Source: Exiguobacterium sp. KRL4 (lineage in GTDB: Bacteria; Bacillota; Bacilli; Exiguobacteriales; Exiguobacteriaceae). From it: a stretch of 64,000 bases of DNA. Positions 27,492-37,039 of this stretch are shown here, piece after piece. The notes below the pieces were generated by a model. It was not told the origin of the DNA. It did not search any database and saw only the letters and a list, made by a program, of their open reading frames with translations. The stretch lies in assembly GCF_001870785.1 (NCBI RefSeq), contig NZ_MOLV01000012.1:31468-95467 (forward strand), read 5' to 3'. A program made the translations under genes and the position numbers. How positions within the stretch are numbered: position 1 is the stretch's first letter; the number at the start of each line of letters is the position of its first letter.

Positions 27492-28923
27492 ATTTTTCGT
27501 CTGAAGCTGCGATTTCAGTAGCCGGCATATTTCCTGGTTCTAGATTCGAGTTCTTTCGGGCAAAGGCGAAGTAGAGGACAAGTCCAATCGCAAGCCAGAT
27601 GAAGAAAGCAATCCACGTCTCAAGCTTCAAGTTGAACATCAAGAAAAGACATGAAGCAATTGCTGCAATCGGCACGTACGGCATTCCCGGGCATTTAAAT
27701 GCACGTGGAAGATCCGGTTGTGTTTTACGAAGGATCAAGACAGCGACTGAGATCAAGACGAATGCTGCAAGTGTCCCCATGTTAACGAGGTTTGCGATGA
27801 CATCAAGCGGGACTAATCCGGCAACTGTCGCGCTACCAAGACCAATCATCCAAGTTGCTTTGAACGGCGTTTTGTATTTCGGGTGTACTTCTGAGAAGAC
27901 TTTTGGGAACATTCCGTCACGTGAGATGGCGAACGCTAAACGCACCATTCCGTATGTCATAACGATGATGACGGTTGTGATACCGAGGATTGCACCTAAA
28001 TCGATGAATCCTGCAACCCAGTTTTGACCTGCCATTTGAATCGCGAGTGATACAGGGTGATCGACACCAGCAAACTGTTGGTAAGGAACGATTCCTGTCA
28101 TGATTGCGGCAACGATGACGTAAAGTACTGTACAAACTGCCAACGAACCGATGATCCCACGTGGTAAGTTCTTCTGTGGGTCACGTACTTCTTCTGCCGC
28201 TGATGTAACAGCATCAAAGCCGATGTAAGCGAAGAAGACGATCGCTGCTCCTGAGAAGACTCCACCCCAACCGAATGGTGTGAACGGTGCCCAGTTCGTC
28301 GGTTCAACATAGCCGACACCAACGACGATGAATAAGACGACGACTGCTAGTTTAATGATAACCATGATATTGTTAACACGTTTTGTTTCCTTGATTCCCA
28401 TCGATAACAAGCCTGTGATCGCAAGTAAAATCAGGAAGGCCGGTAAGTTGAAGAATGTTTTGGCGCCTTCTATCGCACCGGGTGCTGCTGAGATTGCTGT
28501 CGGAAGATGAATACCAAACCCACCGAGAAGCGATTGGAAGTAACCGGACCACCCTGCCGCGACGGCACTAGAGGCGAGCCCATACTCGAGTATCAAGTTC
28601 CAACCGATGATCCAGGCAAAGATTTCACCCATCGTCGCATACGTATACGTATAAACGGATCCACTTACCGGAATCGTTGAAGCGAACTCCGCATAAGCGA
28701 GTGCCGCTAACCCACAGGCAATAGCAGATAAAATGAAAGAAACAATAAGACCAGGTCCTGCTGTTAGTGCTCCTGTTCCGGTTAGGACAAAGATTCCCGT
28801 ACCAATGATGGCGCCAATTCCTAAAAACGTTAAATCCATTGCGCCAAGATTTCGAGCAAGTCCGCTGTTTCGCTGACTCGCAGCAATCATAGCGGAAATA
28901 TCTTTTTTCCGCGTCAAACTCAT
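27490..28923 (-). CDS. APC-family amino acid permease (CAT, YfnA/BcaP-like)
   Basis: A 477-residue transporter with 12 or more helices. GAIIGTGIFVLTG (about residues 36-48), the FFAYIGFDAVTSAAEEVRDP segment and a C-terminal extension are typical of the cationic/branched-chain (CAT) subgroup, similar to Bacillus YfnA/BcaP. It probably takes up branched-chain or other neutral amino acids. The ATG at 28923 follows AGGGGG. No T-box or riboswitch found upstream. Confidence 0.85.
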   Translation of the reverse strand: MSLTRKKDISAMIAASQRNSGLARNLGAMDLTFLGIGAIIGTGIFVLTGTGALTAGPGLIVSFILSAIACGLAALAYAEFASTIPVSGSVYTYTYATMGEIFAWIIGWNLILEYGLASSAVAAGWSGYFQSLLGGFGIHLPTAISAAPGAIEGAKTFFNLPAFLILLAITGLLSMGIKETKRVNNIMVIIKLAVVVLFIVVGVGYVEPTNWAPFTPFGWGGVFSGAAIVFFAYIGFDAVTSAAEEVRDPQKNLPRGIIGSLAVCTVLYVIVAAIMTGIVPYQQFAGVDHPVSLAIQMAGQNWVAGFIDLGAILGITTVIIVMTYGMVRLAFAISRDGMFPKVFSEVHPKYKTPFKATWMIGLGSATVAGLVPLDVIANLVNMGTLAAFVLISVAVLILRKTQPDLPRAFKCPGMPYVPIAAIASCLFLMFNLKLETWIAFFIWLAIGLVLYFAFARKNSNLEPGNMPATEIAASDEK

Positions 28924-29062
28924 GATGATCTTCCCCCTGTTGTGTTTTTATTTATCTTTTAAAAAAGAACTTAATCAAAAATTTACAAAGTTTTCTGATA
29001 AATTGATATAGTTCTTTAGACCTATTTATTTTTTGCGTTACGCTTTCATAAGTTGTTGCACT

Positions 29063-29117
29063 AAAAAAGATTCTTCTGTAACACATGTTACATACCATGT
29101 GTCCAAAAGAATCTTTT
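29063..29117 (-). terminator. terminator of the DUF2252 gene
   Basis: AAAAGATTCTT and AAGAATCTTTT flank an inner ACACATG/CATGTGT stem; a T run follows on the minus strand. Confidence 0.8.
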
Positions 29118-29145
29118 AAGTCTTTCCTTCTCCCATTGCTACATA

Positions 29146-30435
29146 TCAACGTACCTGAAGCCAGTCCAGAAACACTTGAAAATCAAGCTTTGTCCGCATT
29201 GTATAGGCTTGTGACCAGCGCTGGATTTGGCGTGTAAATTCAGTATCTGACACACCGATTGATTTGATGATCACGACATCTGCATGATGGTTTAAGATAT
29301 TTACGCCAATTCCTGCATCCATGTCGGCCCGCGCATGTATTTTCGCAGTTATCTGACCTTGAATTGATAAGACGTTTTCGAGGTCTTCCTGACTTTTGAT
29401 GTGTTTAGCTTTTAACTTTTTTTTGTAAGGCGATCGTTCCCGAATGTAATATTCTTTTTCATTCATCGTGACGTACCCAAGGTAAGGATCTTCATGCGCC
29501 TGCATCGCCTTTTGTGACGTCACGACACGGCGTCCCTGATGAATCGTTTCGACATCCTCCAGATAGACCGGTAAAAAAAGAGAGGGCACGGATGTTTGTG
29601 CCTGCTTCATTTCCAGAATCAAGTCTTTGTGCTCCCCCCCTTCTCCTTCAACGAGAATATAATAGCGTTCGAGACCAATCGATGCCGTCCCGCTGTCGAG
29701 TTTATAGACGATGTCTTTGATATCATAAAAAGCCGTACCCTGCCGATCTTCTTCATCAATCGAAGCGATATAATCCGGCCAGACGGCTTCTATTGCTGCA
29801 TACGTTGCTGCATCCACTCGTTTCATATCCGCTAAATCGATAAATTTCCGTTGACCATCAATGACAGTCGTCCGCTCGCCAAGTAATTCCGTTTTCTTTT
29901 TTTCTGCCTTTTTGATCAGTTTCCGAATCGGTCCTTTTGTATTGTCGATCGTAAAACAAACTTTGCTCGGATTTTTGCCTTTGGCATATTGTCGTAAGTC
30001 ATCTAAGTAGTGTTGAATATAGGCTGCAATGGCTGGCTCTGCGTCATAACCTGCTTCTTCAGCGAACAATTGAACGGAGACCGCCATCCGGATCAAATCA
30101 TATAGATAAGAACCGAGATATCCTTCATCAAAATCATTGACGTCATAGATGATCTCCCCTTTAGCATTCCCATGAACACCAAAATTTTCGAAGTGAAGGT
30201 CGCCTTGGATCCAGGTCGGTGTCTCACTAGGCGTATCGAACCCTAACGGAATTCGTGTCAAATCATAATAAAAGAGATGGGAGCTCCCACGGAAAAATAA
30301 AAAAGGGCTCGTACTCATCTTTTGATACTTGATTTGCCGTGCCGCTTCATCAAGACCACGAATTTCATGATCGTAAAAATCGAGTACCTTTGAGATGGTC
30401 AGCTGCCGGATTTCTTCATACACACGTGTGAACAT
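29146..30435 (-). CDS. DUF2252 family protein
   Basis: A 429-residue cytoplasmic protein. SPFLFFRGSSHLFYYDL, WIQGDLHFENFGVHGNAKGE and YDVNDFDEGYLGSYLYDL match DUF2252, which has a kinase-like appearance (HxxN and D-F-D segments recall aminoglycoside phosphotransferases). Substrate unknown. GGAGGCG precedes the ATG. Monocistronic. Confidence 0.82.
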   Translation of the reverse strand: MFTRVYEEIRQLTISKVLDFYDHEIRGLDEAARQIKYQKMSTSPFLFFRGSSHLFYYDLTRIPLGFDTPSETPTWIQGDLHFENFGVHGNAKGEIIYDVNDFDEGYLGSYLYDLIRMAVSVQLFAEEAGYDAEPAIAAYIQHYLDDLRQYAKGKNPSKVCFTIDNTKGPIRKLIKKAEKKKTELLGERTTVIDGQRKFIDLADMKRVDAATYAAIEAVWPDYIASIDEEDRQGTAFYDIKDIVYKLDSGTASIGLERYYILVEGEGGEHKDLILEMKQAQTSVPSLFLPVYLEDVETIHQGRRVVTSQKAMQAHEDPYLGYVTMNEKEYYIRERSPYKKKLKAKHIKSQEDLENVLSIQGQITAKIHARADMDAGIGVNILNHHADVVIIKSIGVSDTEFTRQIQRWSQAYTMRTKLDFQVFLDWLQVR

Positions 30436-30459
30436 TTCAACGCCTCCTTAAAAGTGTGG

Positions 30460-30494
30460 TAAAAAGACAGCAAAACGAATCCGCTTTGCTGTCT
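30460..30494 (-). terminator. msrAB terminator
   Basis: GACAGCAAA and TTTGCTGTC pair, followed by TTTTT on the minus strand, directly after the msrAB stop. Confidence 0.85.
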
Positions 30495-30505
30495 ATCTGT
30501 CTTAC

Positions 30506-31453
30506 TCATTCGAAGTGTTTTTTATATTCCCCATATCCTGCCGTCTCAAGCTCTTCTAACGGAATAAAGCGCAGAGACGCTGAATTGATACAGTAGCGTA
30601 AACCACCCAACTCTTTTGGACCGTCATCAAAAATATGACCAAGATGACTATCAGCGTCAGCCGAACGGACTTCTGTCCGTGTCATGCCGTGTGTCGTATC
30701 AAGAGTGACTTCCATTTTGTCTTCAGAAATCGGTTTTGCAAAACTCGGCCATCCACAATTCGAGTTAAATTTATCTTTTGACGTAAAGAGCGGTGTTCCG
30801 TCGACGATATCGACATAAAGACCTGGTCGCTCTTCATCCCAGTACTCATTTCGGAAAGCCGGTTCTGTTCCACTTTCTTGTGTCACCTTATACTGAATCG
30901 GTGTCAGACGTTGTTTCAGTTCCTGCTCTTTCCCTTGATCTTTCCATGCTTCTTTGACGAATTTTGCTCGACCTGACCCTACACTATACATCTGGTAGCG
31001 GAACGGATTTTTTTTGTAATAATCCTGATGATAGTCTTCTGCCGGCCAAAACGGTTTCGCCGGACGGATATCGACCGCTACCGGTCGCGAGAACCGACCT
31101 GATGCGTCAAGTACCGCTTTCGAACGTTCAGCTGCTTGTTTTTGTTCTTCATCGACATAAAAGATAGCCGGTTCGTACGATTGACCACGATCATTAAACT
31201 GTCCGCCTCCATCGGTCGGATCAATTTGTCTCCAAAAAATTTCGAGTAATCCCTCATACGTGATGACAGACGGATCATACGTGACTTCTACGGCTTCTAA
31301 ATGTCCTGTCGTTTCTGAACAGACCTCTTTATAAGTCGGGTTTTCTGTATGACCACCTGTATAACCGGAAATGACTTGTTCGACACCATCATATTTATGA
31401 AATGGCTTGACCATGCACCAAAAACAGCCACCTGCGAATATTGCTTTTGCCAT
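30506..31453 (-). CDS. msrAB: bifunctional methionine sulfoxide reductase MsrAB
   Basis: A 315-residue fusion. The MsrA domain (about 1-160) has the catalytic GCFWC (Cys10). The MsrB domain (about 180-305) has [14 protein letters not shown] and the catalytic [11 protein letters not shown] (Cys288). Together they reduce S- and R-methionine sulfoxide. The MsrB part lacks the two CxxC zinc motifs, as in many Firmicutes forms. GAGGGGAAG precedes the ATG. Confidence 0.93.
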   Translation of the reverse strand: MAKAIFAGGCFWCMVKPFHKYDGVEQVISGYTGGHTENPTYKEVCSETTGHLEAVEVTYDPSVITYEGLLEIFWRQIDPTDGGGQFNDRGQSYEPAIFYVDEEQKQAAERSKAVLDASGRFSRPVAVDIRPAKPFWPAEDYHQDYYKKNPFRYQMYSVGSGRAKFVKEAWKDQGKEQELKQRLTPIQYKVTQESGTEPAFRNEYWDEERPGLYVDIVDGTPLFTSKDKFNSNCGWPSFAKPISEDKMEVTLDTTHGMTRTEVRSADADSHLGHIFDDGPKELGGLRYCINSASLRFIPLEELETAGYGEYKKHFE

Positions 31454-31522
31454 CTAGCTTCCCCTCCTCTGTATATGCCTATTTTAACGCGTTCCGTGCC
31501 ACTCCCCTACTATCTTGCTCAG

Positions 31523-31705
31523 TCAATCTTCCGGATTCGCTTTTAAGCGCCGCATCACAAAATAAATCGCGGCAAACACTAAGATCAATCCACCGAGCGA
31601 ATACCAGATGTTGTTCATTCGATAAAGCATCTGATAAATCGCTAACGTCACAAGCAAAATCGCAATCGGAATGAATGCTCGTTTAAAGTGATACCAATAA
31701 TTCAC
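31523..31705 (-). CDS. 60-aa small membrane protein
   Basis: A 60-residue protein with two hydrophobic segments (about 8-28 and 34-51) and a charged tail (RRLKANPED). GGAGG lies seven bases before the GTG at 31705, making that a better start than the ATG at 31720. No family recognised; function unknown. Confidence 0.6.
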   Translation of the reverse strand: MNYWYHFKRAFIPIAILLVTLAIYQMLYRMNNIWYSLGGLILVFAAIYFVMRRLKANPED

Positions 31706-31790
31706 TGTAGTCGCCTCCATTTTCTTTTATCTTAATCGATTTTTTACTGCTTGATTGTATTTTTCAACATTTTTCTAGCAACGACACGAC

Positions 31791-31821
31791 AAAAAAGCCG
31801 ATCCCGTTCACACATGGGATC
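31791..31821 (-). terminator. lysP terminator
   Basis: GATCCC and GGGATC form a stem, followed by GGC and TTTTTT on the minus strand, just after the lysP stop. Confidence 0.75.
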
Positions 31822-31831
31822 GACAATTTGA

Positions 31832-33310
31832 TTATGGACGAGGATGTTCCGGGAATTCCATTTCTGAATAAGGAACAACCGATGTCCGGTTTTTAAATTT
31901 ATGACCTAACCAAAAAGCAAGGAATAACGGAATACCGACATACGTCGCTGCGATTCCGACCCAATCAATTTGATCCGCGAGGAAAGCAGCATAGTTTTGA
32001 CCAACAATGACAAGGAAACAAAGTCCAAAGGCAAACAGTGGTCCAAACGGGAATGCCGGGGCGACATACGGCAAGTCGCTTAACGAATGACCTTGCGCGA
32101 CGAACCCTTTCCGGAAACGGTAATGACTGATTGCGATACCAAGCCATGCGATGAATCCCGTCATCCCGGAAGCATTGAGCAACCAGAGATACACTTGACC
32201 ACCAAACATCGATGTCAGGAAACAGAGTGCTCCGATGGCACCCGTCGCGAGCAAGGCATTACGTGGTACACCGTTTTTTGAAACTTTAGCAAACATTTTT
32301 GGTGCATCACCTTGGCGTGCCAGTGTATACAGCATCCGTGTCGACGCGTACATCCCCGAGTTCCCGGCTGATAAGACAGACGTCAAGATGACGGCGTTCA
32401 TTAATGCTGCCGAGAAAGCGAGACCGGCTTTTTCAAAGACAAGTGTAAACGGACTGACGGCTACATCGGTAATATCATTTGAAACGAGGTTCGGACTTGT
32501 ATACGGAATCAACATCCCGATGACAAAAATCGCAAACACATAAAAAAGTAGAATCCGCCAAAAGACTTGTTTAACAGCTTTCGGGACATTTTTTTTCGGA
32601 TCTTCAGACTCACCCGCCGCGATTCCGACGAGCTCGGTTCCTTGGAAGCTGAAACCAGCGACCAGAATGATACCAATGACAGCAGGAATACCGCCGACGA
32701 ACGGCGCGTCACCTAATGCAAAGTTTTTAAAGCCGACCGGTGCTTCCGACGTGAAGACGCCGAAGATCATGGCAACTCCGACGATCAAGAAGATGATGAC
32801 GGTGACGACTTTGATCATTGCAAACCAATATTCCGCTTCTCCGAACCCTTTAACGGAGAAGAAATTTAAACCAATCATCAACAACAAGAAGATGGCACTG
32901 AAATAAAAACCAGGTACGTCTGGGAACCAATACGTCATGACGATTTGTGCCGCAACGAGTTCAACGGCAATCGTAACCGCCCAGTTGTACCAGTAGTTCC
33001 AACCTAGCGCAAAACCAAACGATGGATCGACGAATTTTGCACCGTACGTTGAGAACGAACCGGCGACTGGCATATAGGCTGCCATCTCACCCAGACTCGT
33101 CATCAGGAAGTACACCATTAGTCCGACGACCGTGTACGATAACAACGCACCTCCCGGACCCGCAGCAGCAACGGATGCACCGGATGCGATGAAGAGTCCG
33201 GTTCCGATCGCGCCACCAATCGCAATCATCGACATATGGCGGGCTTGCAAACCACGTTTTAATCCTTCTTCTGTTGAATCAAGTTTTCTTTGGGGTTGTA
33301 AAGTGTTCAT
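31832..33310 (-). CDS. lysP: lysine permease LysP
   Basis: A 492-residue AAT-type APC transporter with 12 helices. RGLQARHMSMIAIGGAIGTG (about residues 19-38) and the fifth-helix loop GFSFQGTELVGIAAGESEDPKKNVPKA fit the lysine-specific permease. The call is supported by the lysine riboswitch in its leader. The start at 33310 has GAGAGAAG upstream; the longer frame runs through the terminator and aptamer and is rejected. Confidence 0.88.
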   Translation of the reverse strand: MNTLQPQRKLDSTEEGLKRGLQARHMSMIAIGGAIGTGLFIASGASVAAAGPGGALLSYTVVGLMVYFLMTSLGEMAAYMPVAGSFSTYGAKFVDPSFGFALGWNYWYNWAVTIAVELVAAQIVMTYWFPDVPGFYFSAIFLLLMIGLNFFSVKGFGEAEYWFAMIKVVTVIIFLIVGVAMIFGVFTSEAPVGFKNFALGDAPFVGGIPAVIGIILVAGFSFQGTELVGIAAGESEDPKKNVPKAVKQVFWRILLFYVFAIFVIGMLIPYTSPNLVSNDITDVAVSPFTLVFEKAGLAFSAALMNAVILTSVLSAGNSGMYASTRMLYTLARQGDAPKMFAKVSKNGVPRNALLATGAIGALCFLTSMFGGQVYLWLLNASGMTGFIAWLGIAISHYRFRKGFVAQGHSLSDLPYVAPAFPFGPLFAFGLCFLVIVGQNYAAFLADQIDWVGIAATYVGIPLFLAFWLGHKFKNRTSVVPYSEMEFPEHPRP

Positions 33311-33360
33311 GACATTCGCTTCTCTCTTTTTTAAATTTTTGAGAGGACACTTTTTGAATC

Positions 33361-33409
33361 TAAAAAAACAAAAAGCGCCCTCACCTTCCAGAAGGAAGAT
33401 GAGAACGCA
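33361..33409 (-). terminator. riboswitch-controlled terminator before lysP
   Basis: GCG-CTCA-CTTCC and GGAAG-TGAG-CGC pair around TTCT on the minus strand, followed by TTTTTGTTTTTTT. It lies between the lysine aptamer and lysP. Confidence 0.87.
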
Positions 33410-33437
33410 ACATAGTAAACGGATGCGCCCCATTCTA

Positions 33438-33627
33438 CCGTCGTGAAAGATAGCTCCCCACAAATCAAATCTGACTTGTGACAGTATTAGACCTGTTTGA
33501 TCTAATCCCAATCGATCATCTTCAAAGCGATGATTGATTTCGGCAATTCTTCCTTTTCAGTCACCTCATCTGCCGCTTGACGACATCCGTGACTGTACTC
33601 TTAAGAATCGCAACCTCCATCCCACTG
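33438..33627 (-). promoter_or_regulatory. lysine riboswitch (L box)
   Basis: Minus-strand leader with the L-box core elements in order: GAGGTTGCGA, AAGAGTACAGTCACGGA, GGAAGAATTGCCGAA, a GATCGATTGGGATTAGATC arm, TACTGTCAC, and GGGGAGCTATC. P1 can form between GATGG and CTATC. Lysine binding should favour the downstream terminator and shut off lysP. Confidence 0.93.
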
Positions 33628-33637
33628 GTTGAGTGAG

Positions 33638-33654
33638 AACTAATTCAATTAGTT
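33638..33654. promoter_or_regulatory. 17-bp palindrome in the lysP/marR region
   Basis: AACTAATT-C-AATTAGTT is a perfect inverted repeat located where the lysP promoter should be and about 150 bp from the divergent marR start. It resembles MarR-family operators. Confidence 0.5.
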
Positions 33655-33802
33655 ATAAATTTCGTTATTACTTCGTCATGTTACACAAATCGTCTTTAAA
33701 TTGTCAATTACTTTTTTGAATTTAGTGCTGTTCATGGTAAAAATCCGATATTTTTAGTACACTAAACTATAGAAGTTAACGGAAAGAAAGGATGTTGCTT
33801 GA

Positions 33803-34252
33803 ATGCCACAAGAACGTGATCAACTGACCTATCGATTAGAGGAACAAATGCGTGTCATTCTCCGGACATTACGCCGGGAACTAAATCGCCTCTTCGAAGG
33901 GACTGCGACCCGAAGTGAATTTTTTATCTTACGCAGTTTGTCTGAAAATGGTCCTCAACGTCCGACCTTACTCGCAGAACAGTTTGAGCTTGCGACAAGC
34001 CAGGTAACAGCTTTGACCGATCGTCTCTACAAAGCAGGATTCGTCACGCGGACGCGTTCGACTGACGACCGGAGATCGATCGTCCTTGCATTGACAGACG
34101 AAGGGGAAGCCGCTTTTCGGGAACTTGAAATCGTTCGCCGTAAGTATCTGCAGGAACGCTTCGGTACATTGACTGAAGAAGAACTAAATGTGATGGTCCG
34201 TGTGTTTGATAAGATCCTCTTGACGATGGACGAAGAGGCTGTTTCTTCATAA
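33803..34252 (+). CDS. MarR-family transcriptional regulator
   Basis: A 149-residue winged-helix protein. The recognition region LAEQFELATSQVTALTDRLYKAGFVTRTRSTDDRRSIVLALT shows the MarR DNA-binding helices and the DxRS wing. Probably a dimeric repressor. AAAGGATG precedes the ATG. It is divergent from lysP, with a 17-bp palindrome between, and may regulate itself. No exporter is adjacent downstream. Confidence 0.87.
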   Translation: MPQERDQLTYRLEEQMRVILRTLRRELNRLFEGTATRSEFFILRSLSENGPQRPTLLAEQFELATSQVTALTDRLYKAGFVTRTRSTDDRRSIVLALTDEGEAAFRELEIVRRKYLQERFGTLTEEELNVMVRVFDKILLTMDEEAVSS

Positions 34253-34434
34253 AAAATAGCCATTCAAAAAAATATACTTTTTTCTTGGACAAAGTTCACT
34301 TGACTGTGTACTTTGTCTTTTTTGTCGACTTTCCTTGTTTCACTTAACATTTTTCCATTTCTTGCCGTTAGTAAAATGAGTATACTAGAAATATATTACT
34401 TAAAAATGCGTGTATAAGGAGCTGGGAGGATTTG

Positions 34435-35535
34435 TTGTCCATCATGAATAATTTCATCATCAATTTTTGTCTACTGTTTACAACGATCACTCTTTTGTTT
34501 CTACCGTTCCGGAATCGACCACGGGTTACCCCAAACACGAATCTGAATATCCGGCTCGCCTTAGGTGGGATTGCTGGACTGATTGCCGTTCTCTTGATGT
34601 TCAACAGTATCCAAATCGATGTGGCACGTGTCGATTTACGAATCGTTCCTGTTGTCATCGCCACGATGTTTGGCGGATGGCTAAGCGCACTTGTGACCGG
34701 TCTGATCATCATCGTTACACGCTTTGCGTTGACGCCTGTCGAACAAATCGATGCCGCGATCCTTTCATCCATCGTCATCGGATTGTTTATCATGACGATT
34801 TCCATCGTCAGACGATACGCCCGAATGACACTCTGGCATTTTGAATTGATGGTTGGTATCGGAATCGTCTATTCTTTACCCGCGATCTATCTCTTAACGA
34901 ATAGTTGGTCGACCTTCATCGAAATATCACTCGCTTATATTTTCTTTAACTTGATTGCCGGTTTAGTGACCTATCATCTATTGGCGGAGCTACGACGACA
35001 CTTCGAAAATATTCAGTATCAGCAAAAGCTGGCGATGACCGATGCTTTGACCGGACTTGCCAACCGTCGCCGGCTCGATGACTCCCTGTCTCTTGTCGGT
35101 TCAGCGGAAGAGGGCTATTCTCTTATCCTGATTGATATTGATTTCTTTAAGCATGTCAACGATACATATGGTCATGACGCTGGGGACGACGTCTTACGCC
35201 AACTCGGGACGACCCTCGCGTCACTAGCTCGTCCGGACGACTTGGTTGGACGGTACGGCGGCGAAGAATTTTTAATCATCTTACCCAATACATCTGCCCT
35301 CGACGCCAAAAAAATCGCCGAGTTGGCTCGGATGACCGTCGCTCGAAATCTTTTCCCGACGACACTGGTTCCCGATCTGCAAATCACGATTTCACTGGGG
35401 ATTGCTCACTCAAGTAGTTCTCATACTTCCCTCGAAGCCTTACAACAAGCCGATAAAGCGCTGTATCGTTCAAAAGATACAGGTCGCAATCGAAGTACCC
35501 TCTACACTAAACAATTTGAACTCGAACAAGCATAA
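34435..35535 (+). CDS. membrane diguanylate cyclase (5TMR-LYT + GGDEF)
   Basis: A 366-residue protein. Five or six N-terminal helices (about 1-185) match the 5TM-5TMR_LYT sensor type. The GGDEF domain (about 200-360) has DALTGLANRRRL, DIDFFKHVNDTYGHDAGD and the catalytic GGEEF. RPDD lies five residues before GGEEF, an intact I-site for product inhibition, so it should make c-di-GMP and be feedback-controlled. Start: TTG at 34435 fits the GGGAGGA site; an ATG three codons on is possible. Confidence 0.85.
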   Translation: MSIMNNFIINFCLLFTTITLLFLPFRNRPRVTPNTNLNIRLALGGIAGLIAVLLMFNSIQIDVARVDLRIVPVVIATMFGGWLSALVTGLIIIVTRFALTPVEQIDAAILSSIVIGLFIMTISIVRRYARMTLWHFELMVGIGIVYSLPAIYLLTNSWSTFIEISLAYIFFNLIAGLVTYHLLAELRRHFENIQYQQKLAMTDALTGLANRRRLDDSLSLVGSAEEGYSLILIDIDFFKHVNDTYGHDAGDDVLRQLGTTLASLARPDDLVGRYGGEEFLIILPNTSALDAKKIAELARMTVARNLFPTTLVPDLQITISLGIAHSSSSHTSLEALQQADKALYRSKDTGRNRSTLYTKQFELEQA

Positions 35536-35537
35536 GC

Positions 35538-35575
35538 AAACCGCCCTTACCTTCATGGTAATCGGGCGGTTTTTA
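35538..35575 (+). terminator. terminator of the GGDEF gene
   Basis: AACCGCCC-TT-ACC and GGT-AATC-GGGCGGTT pair and end in TTTT directly after the stop. Confidence 0.85.
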
Positions 35576-35745
35576 AATACCATCCTGCACTTTATTCGGA
35601 AAACGATATTTTCGACCGTGCCGAAGACGATCATCCGACTCAATTGATCCGCCATATACGAAGCAGAATACGGCCGGTCGTTCCGGAGCCACGATATCAA
35701 TAAACCAAATTGTCCACCAATGACATAATTCAACAATAAGTCCCG
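35576..35745 (-). pseudogene. C-terminal remnant of a TetR regulator
   Basis: On the minus strand about 55 codons read LLLNYVIGGQFGLLISWLRND and then RPYSASYMADQLSRMIVFG, a typical TetR ligand-domain end. No DNA-binding N-terminus exists. The upstream side runs directly into the truncated MFS gene on the opposite strand. The frame lacks its own clean stop and reads on into the terminator, so a frameshift near the end is also likely. Confidence 0.6.
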
Positions 35746-36293
35746 GTCGACTGTTTGACCGATTCGGAATTCGACCGCTCGCGATTTTTGGACTGACGCT
35801 GATGACGTATGGGACATGGGAGTTGACTCAACTCGATATGGAAACGTCTTATACTTCCATCATGGGTATCTATATGCTTCGTTCGTTTGGAATGGCCTTC
35901 ATCATGATGCCGATCATGACGGCAGGTATGAATGCCTTGCCGATGAAGATGATTCCCCACGGAAATGCGACGCAAAATACATTGCGTCAAGTCGCTGGTT
36001 CGATTGGAACCGCCATTCTCGTGACGGTGATGACACGTCAAACGACAGCACACCTTGCCGATGACGCCAATCAGTTCACGACACTTGATCCGACACTTTC
36101 GCAACACTTAGGCGAGCTTGGTCAACAATTAGGCAGTTCACAAGCCGCTTCGCTCAGTTGGATTTCCCAATTGACGAAACAGGCGACAATCAACGGAATC
36201 ACCGATGCATTTTGGGTCGCTACCGTCTTATCGGCGCTCGCCTTGCTTTTATCCTTTTTCCTGCATGGAAAAAAAGAACCCAATCTCGATTAA
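35743..36293 (+). pseudogene. C-terminal remnant of an EmrB/QacA-type MFS exporter
   Basis: The plus frame reads ISPGRLFDRFGIRPLAIFGL and continues through MLRSFGMAFIMMPIMTAGMN and HGNATQNTLRQVAGSIGTAI to the stop. This is the last ~180 residues of a 14-helix DHA2-family drug exporter that should be about 470-500 residues. The N-terminal two thirds are missing. An internal ATG at 35802 could still start a fragment, but no transporter function is expected. It is paired with the tetR remnant: one deletion seems to have removed the 5' halves of both. Confidence 0.75.
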
Positions 36294-36302
36294 GACCTTT
36301 TG

Positions 36303-36335
36303 AACCCGTTGATGGCACATCGTCAACGGGTTTTT
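36303..36335 (+). terminator. terminator after the MFS remnant
   Basis: AACCCGTTGA and TCAACGGGTT pair, followed by TTTT. Confidence 0.85.
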
Positions 36336-36413
36336 AATCGTTCGTCTTTGCACTTCCTTCATAAAATCGCTACACTAGGTTCATTGAGTTTCATATCCAA
36401 AAGGAGATGCTTT

Positions 36414-36950
36414 ATGGTTGCCTTTCTGCAGTTTTATGCGTTTATCTTTGCTTGTTGTTTTGCCTGGCAAGTCGGACGCCCTTCATCCTGGTCTCAAAAA
36501 GTCACCCGTGCCTTTTTAACGAGTATCAACAGTTTATTTATCTTTTTTAGAGCCTCTGTATCGATTTTCCTATTGATCGGACCTCTTTTGCTTATTTCTT
36601 ATGTCTCGTTCCCGAACTTATTATACTTTGCAGGTCCGTTGTCGATCATCATCAGTATTCTTGTGATCGGTCTGCTCGACCGCCTTGTCAGTTTAGTCAT
36701 CTTACCAATCGTCCGGTCCTTCTTCTTGAAAAAAAATCGGATGATGCCTCAATTGCTGGAGGCAACTCTCTATACACTCTCGATGGCTGTTCTTCTTTAC
36801 TTGAACTTGACCGTCGTTCCCGGTGTCCAGTTGAATATGGTGATTGCGCTATTCTTTGGATTCACGATTTATTTTGCCCATTACCTGTTTGCTTTGTTCC
36901 GACTTCGTCAACTGAAAAAAAAGTTAATGGCTTCATCTGAGAAACGCTGA
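36414..36950 (+). CDS. uncharacterised multi-pass membrane protein
   Basis: A 178-residue, very hydrophobic protein with about five segments (residues ~4-20, 38-62, 68-95, 115-135, 138-160) and a basic tail (RLRQLKKKLMASSEKR). AAGGAGATG precedes the ATG at 36414. No family recognised. Monocistronic between two terminators. Confidence 0.65.
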   Translation: MVAFLQFYAFIFACCFAWQVGRPSSWSQKVTRAFLTSINSLFIFFRASVSIFLLIGPLLLISYVSFPNLLYFAGPLSIIISILVIGLLDRLVSLVILPIVRSFFLKKNRMMPQLLEATLYTLSMAVLLYLNLTVVPGVQLNMVIALFFGFTIYFAHYLFALFRLRQLKKKLMASSEKR

Positions 36951-36969
36951 TTTGATACAGCGTTTTTTT
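36942..36969 (+). terminator. terminator of the membrane protein gene
   Basis: AAACGCTG and CAGCGTTT pair, followed by a T run, overlapping the stop. Confidence 0.8.
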
Positions 36970-36978
36970 AATTAACCA

Positions 36979-37008
36979 TTGACAATGATAATCGTTATCA
37001 ATTATATT
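36979..37008 (+). promoter_or_regulatory. Fur-boxed promoter of the nitroreductase gene
   Basis: TTGACA at 36979-36984 and TATATT at 37003-37008 form a promoter. TGATAAT-C-GTTATCA, within TGACAATGATAATCGTTATCA (36980 onward), fits the Bacillus Fur 7-1-7 box closely and overlaps the spacer, so iron repression is predicted. Confidence 0.8.
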
Positions 37009-37039
37009 CTAAGAGTACTTACGTCAGGAGATGATCACC

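Noticed and set aside
28924..29062. T-box or other riboswitch upstream of the YfnA-like permease
   Set aside because: No TGGNACCGCG-like motif or aptamer core; the hairpin present belongs to the DUF2252 terminator.
35470..35817. 115-aa minus-strand ORF as an intact gene
   Set aside because: It joins a TetR C-terminus to sequence antisense to the MFS remnant and reads on into a terminator, so it is treated as a deletion chimera.
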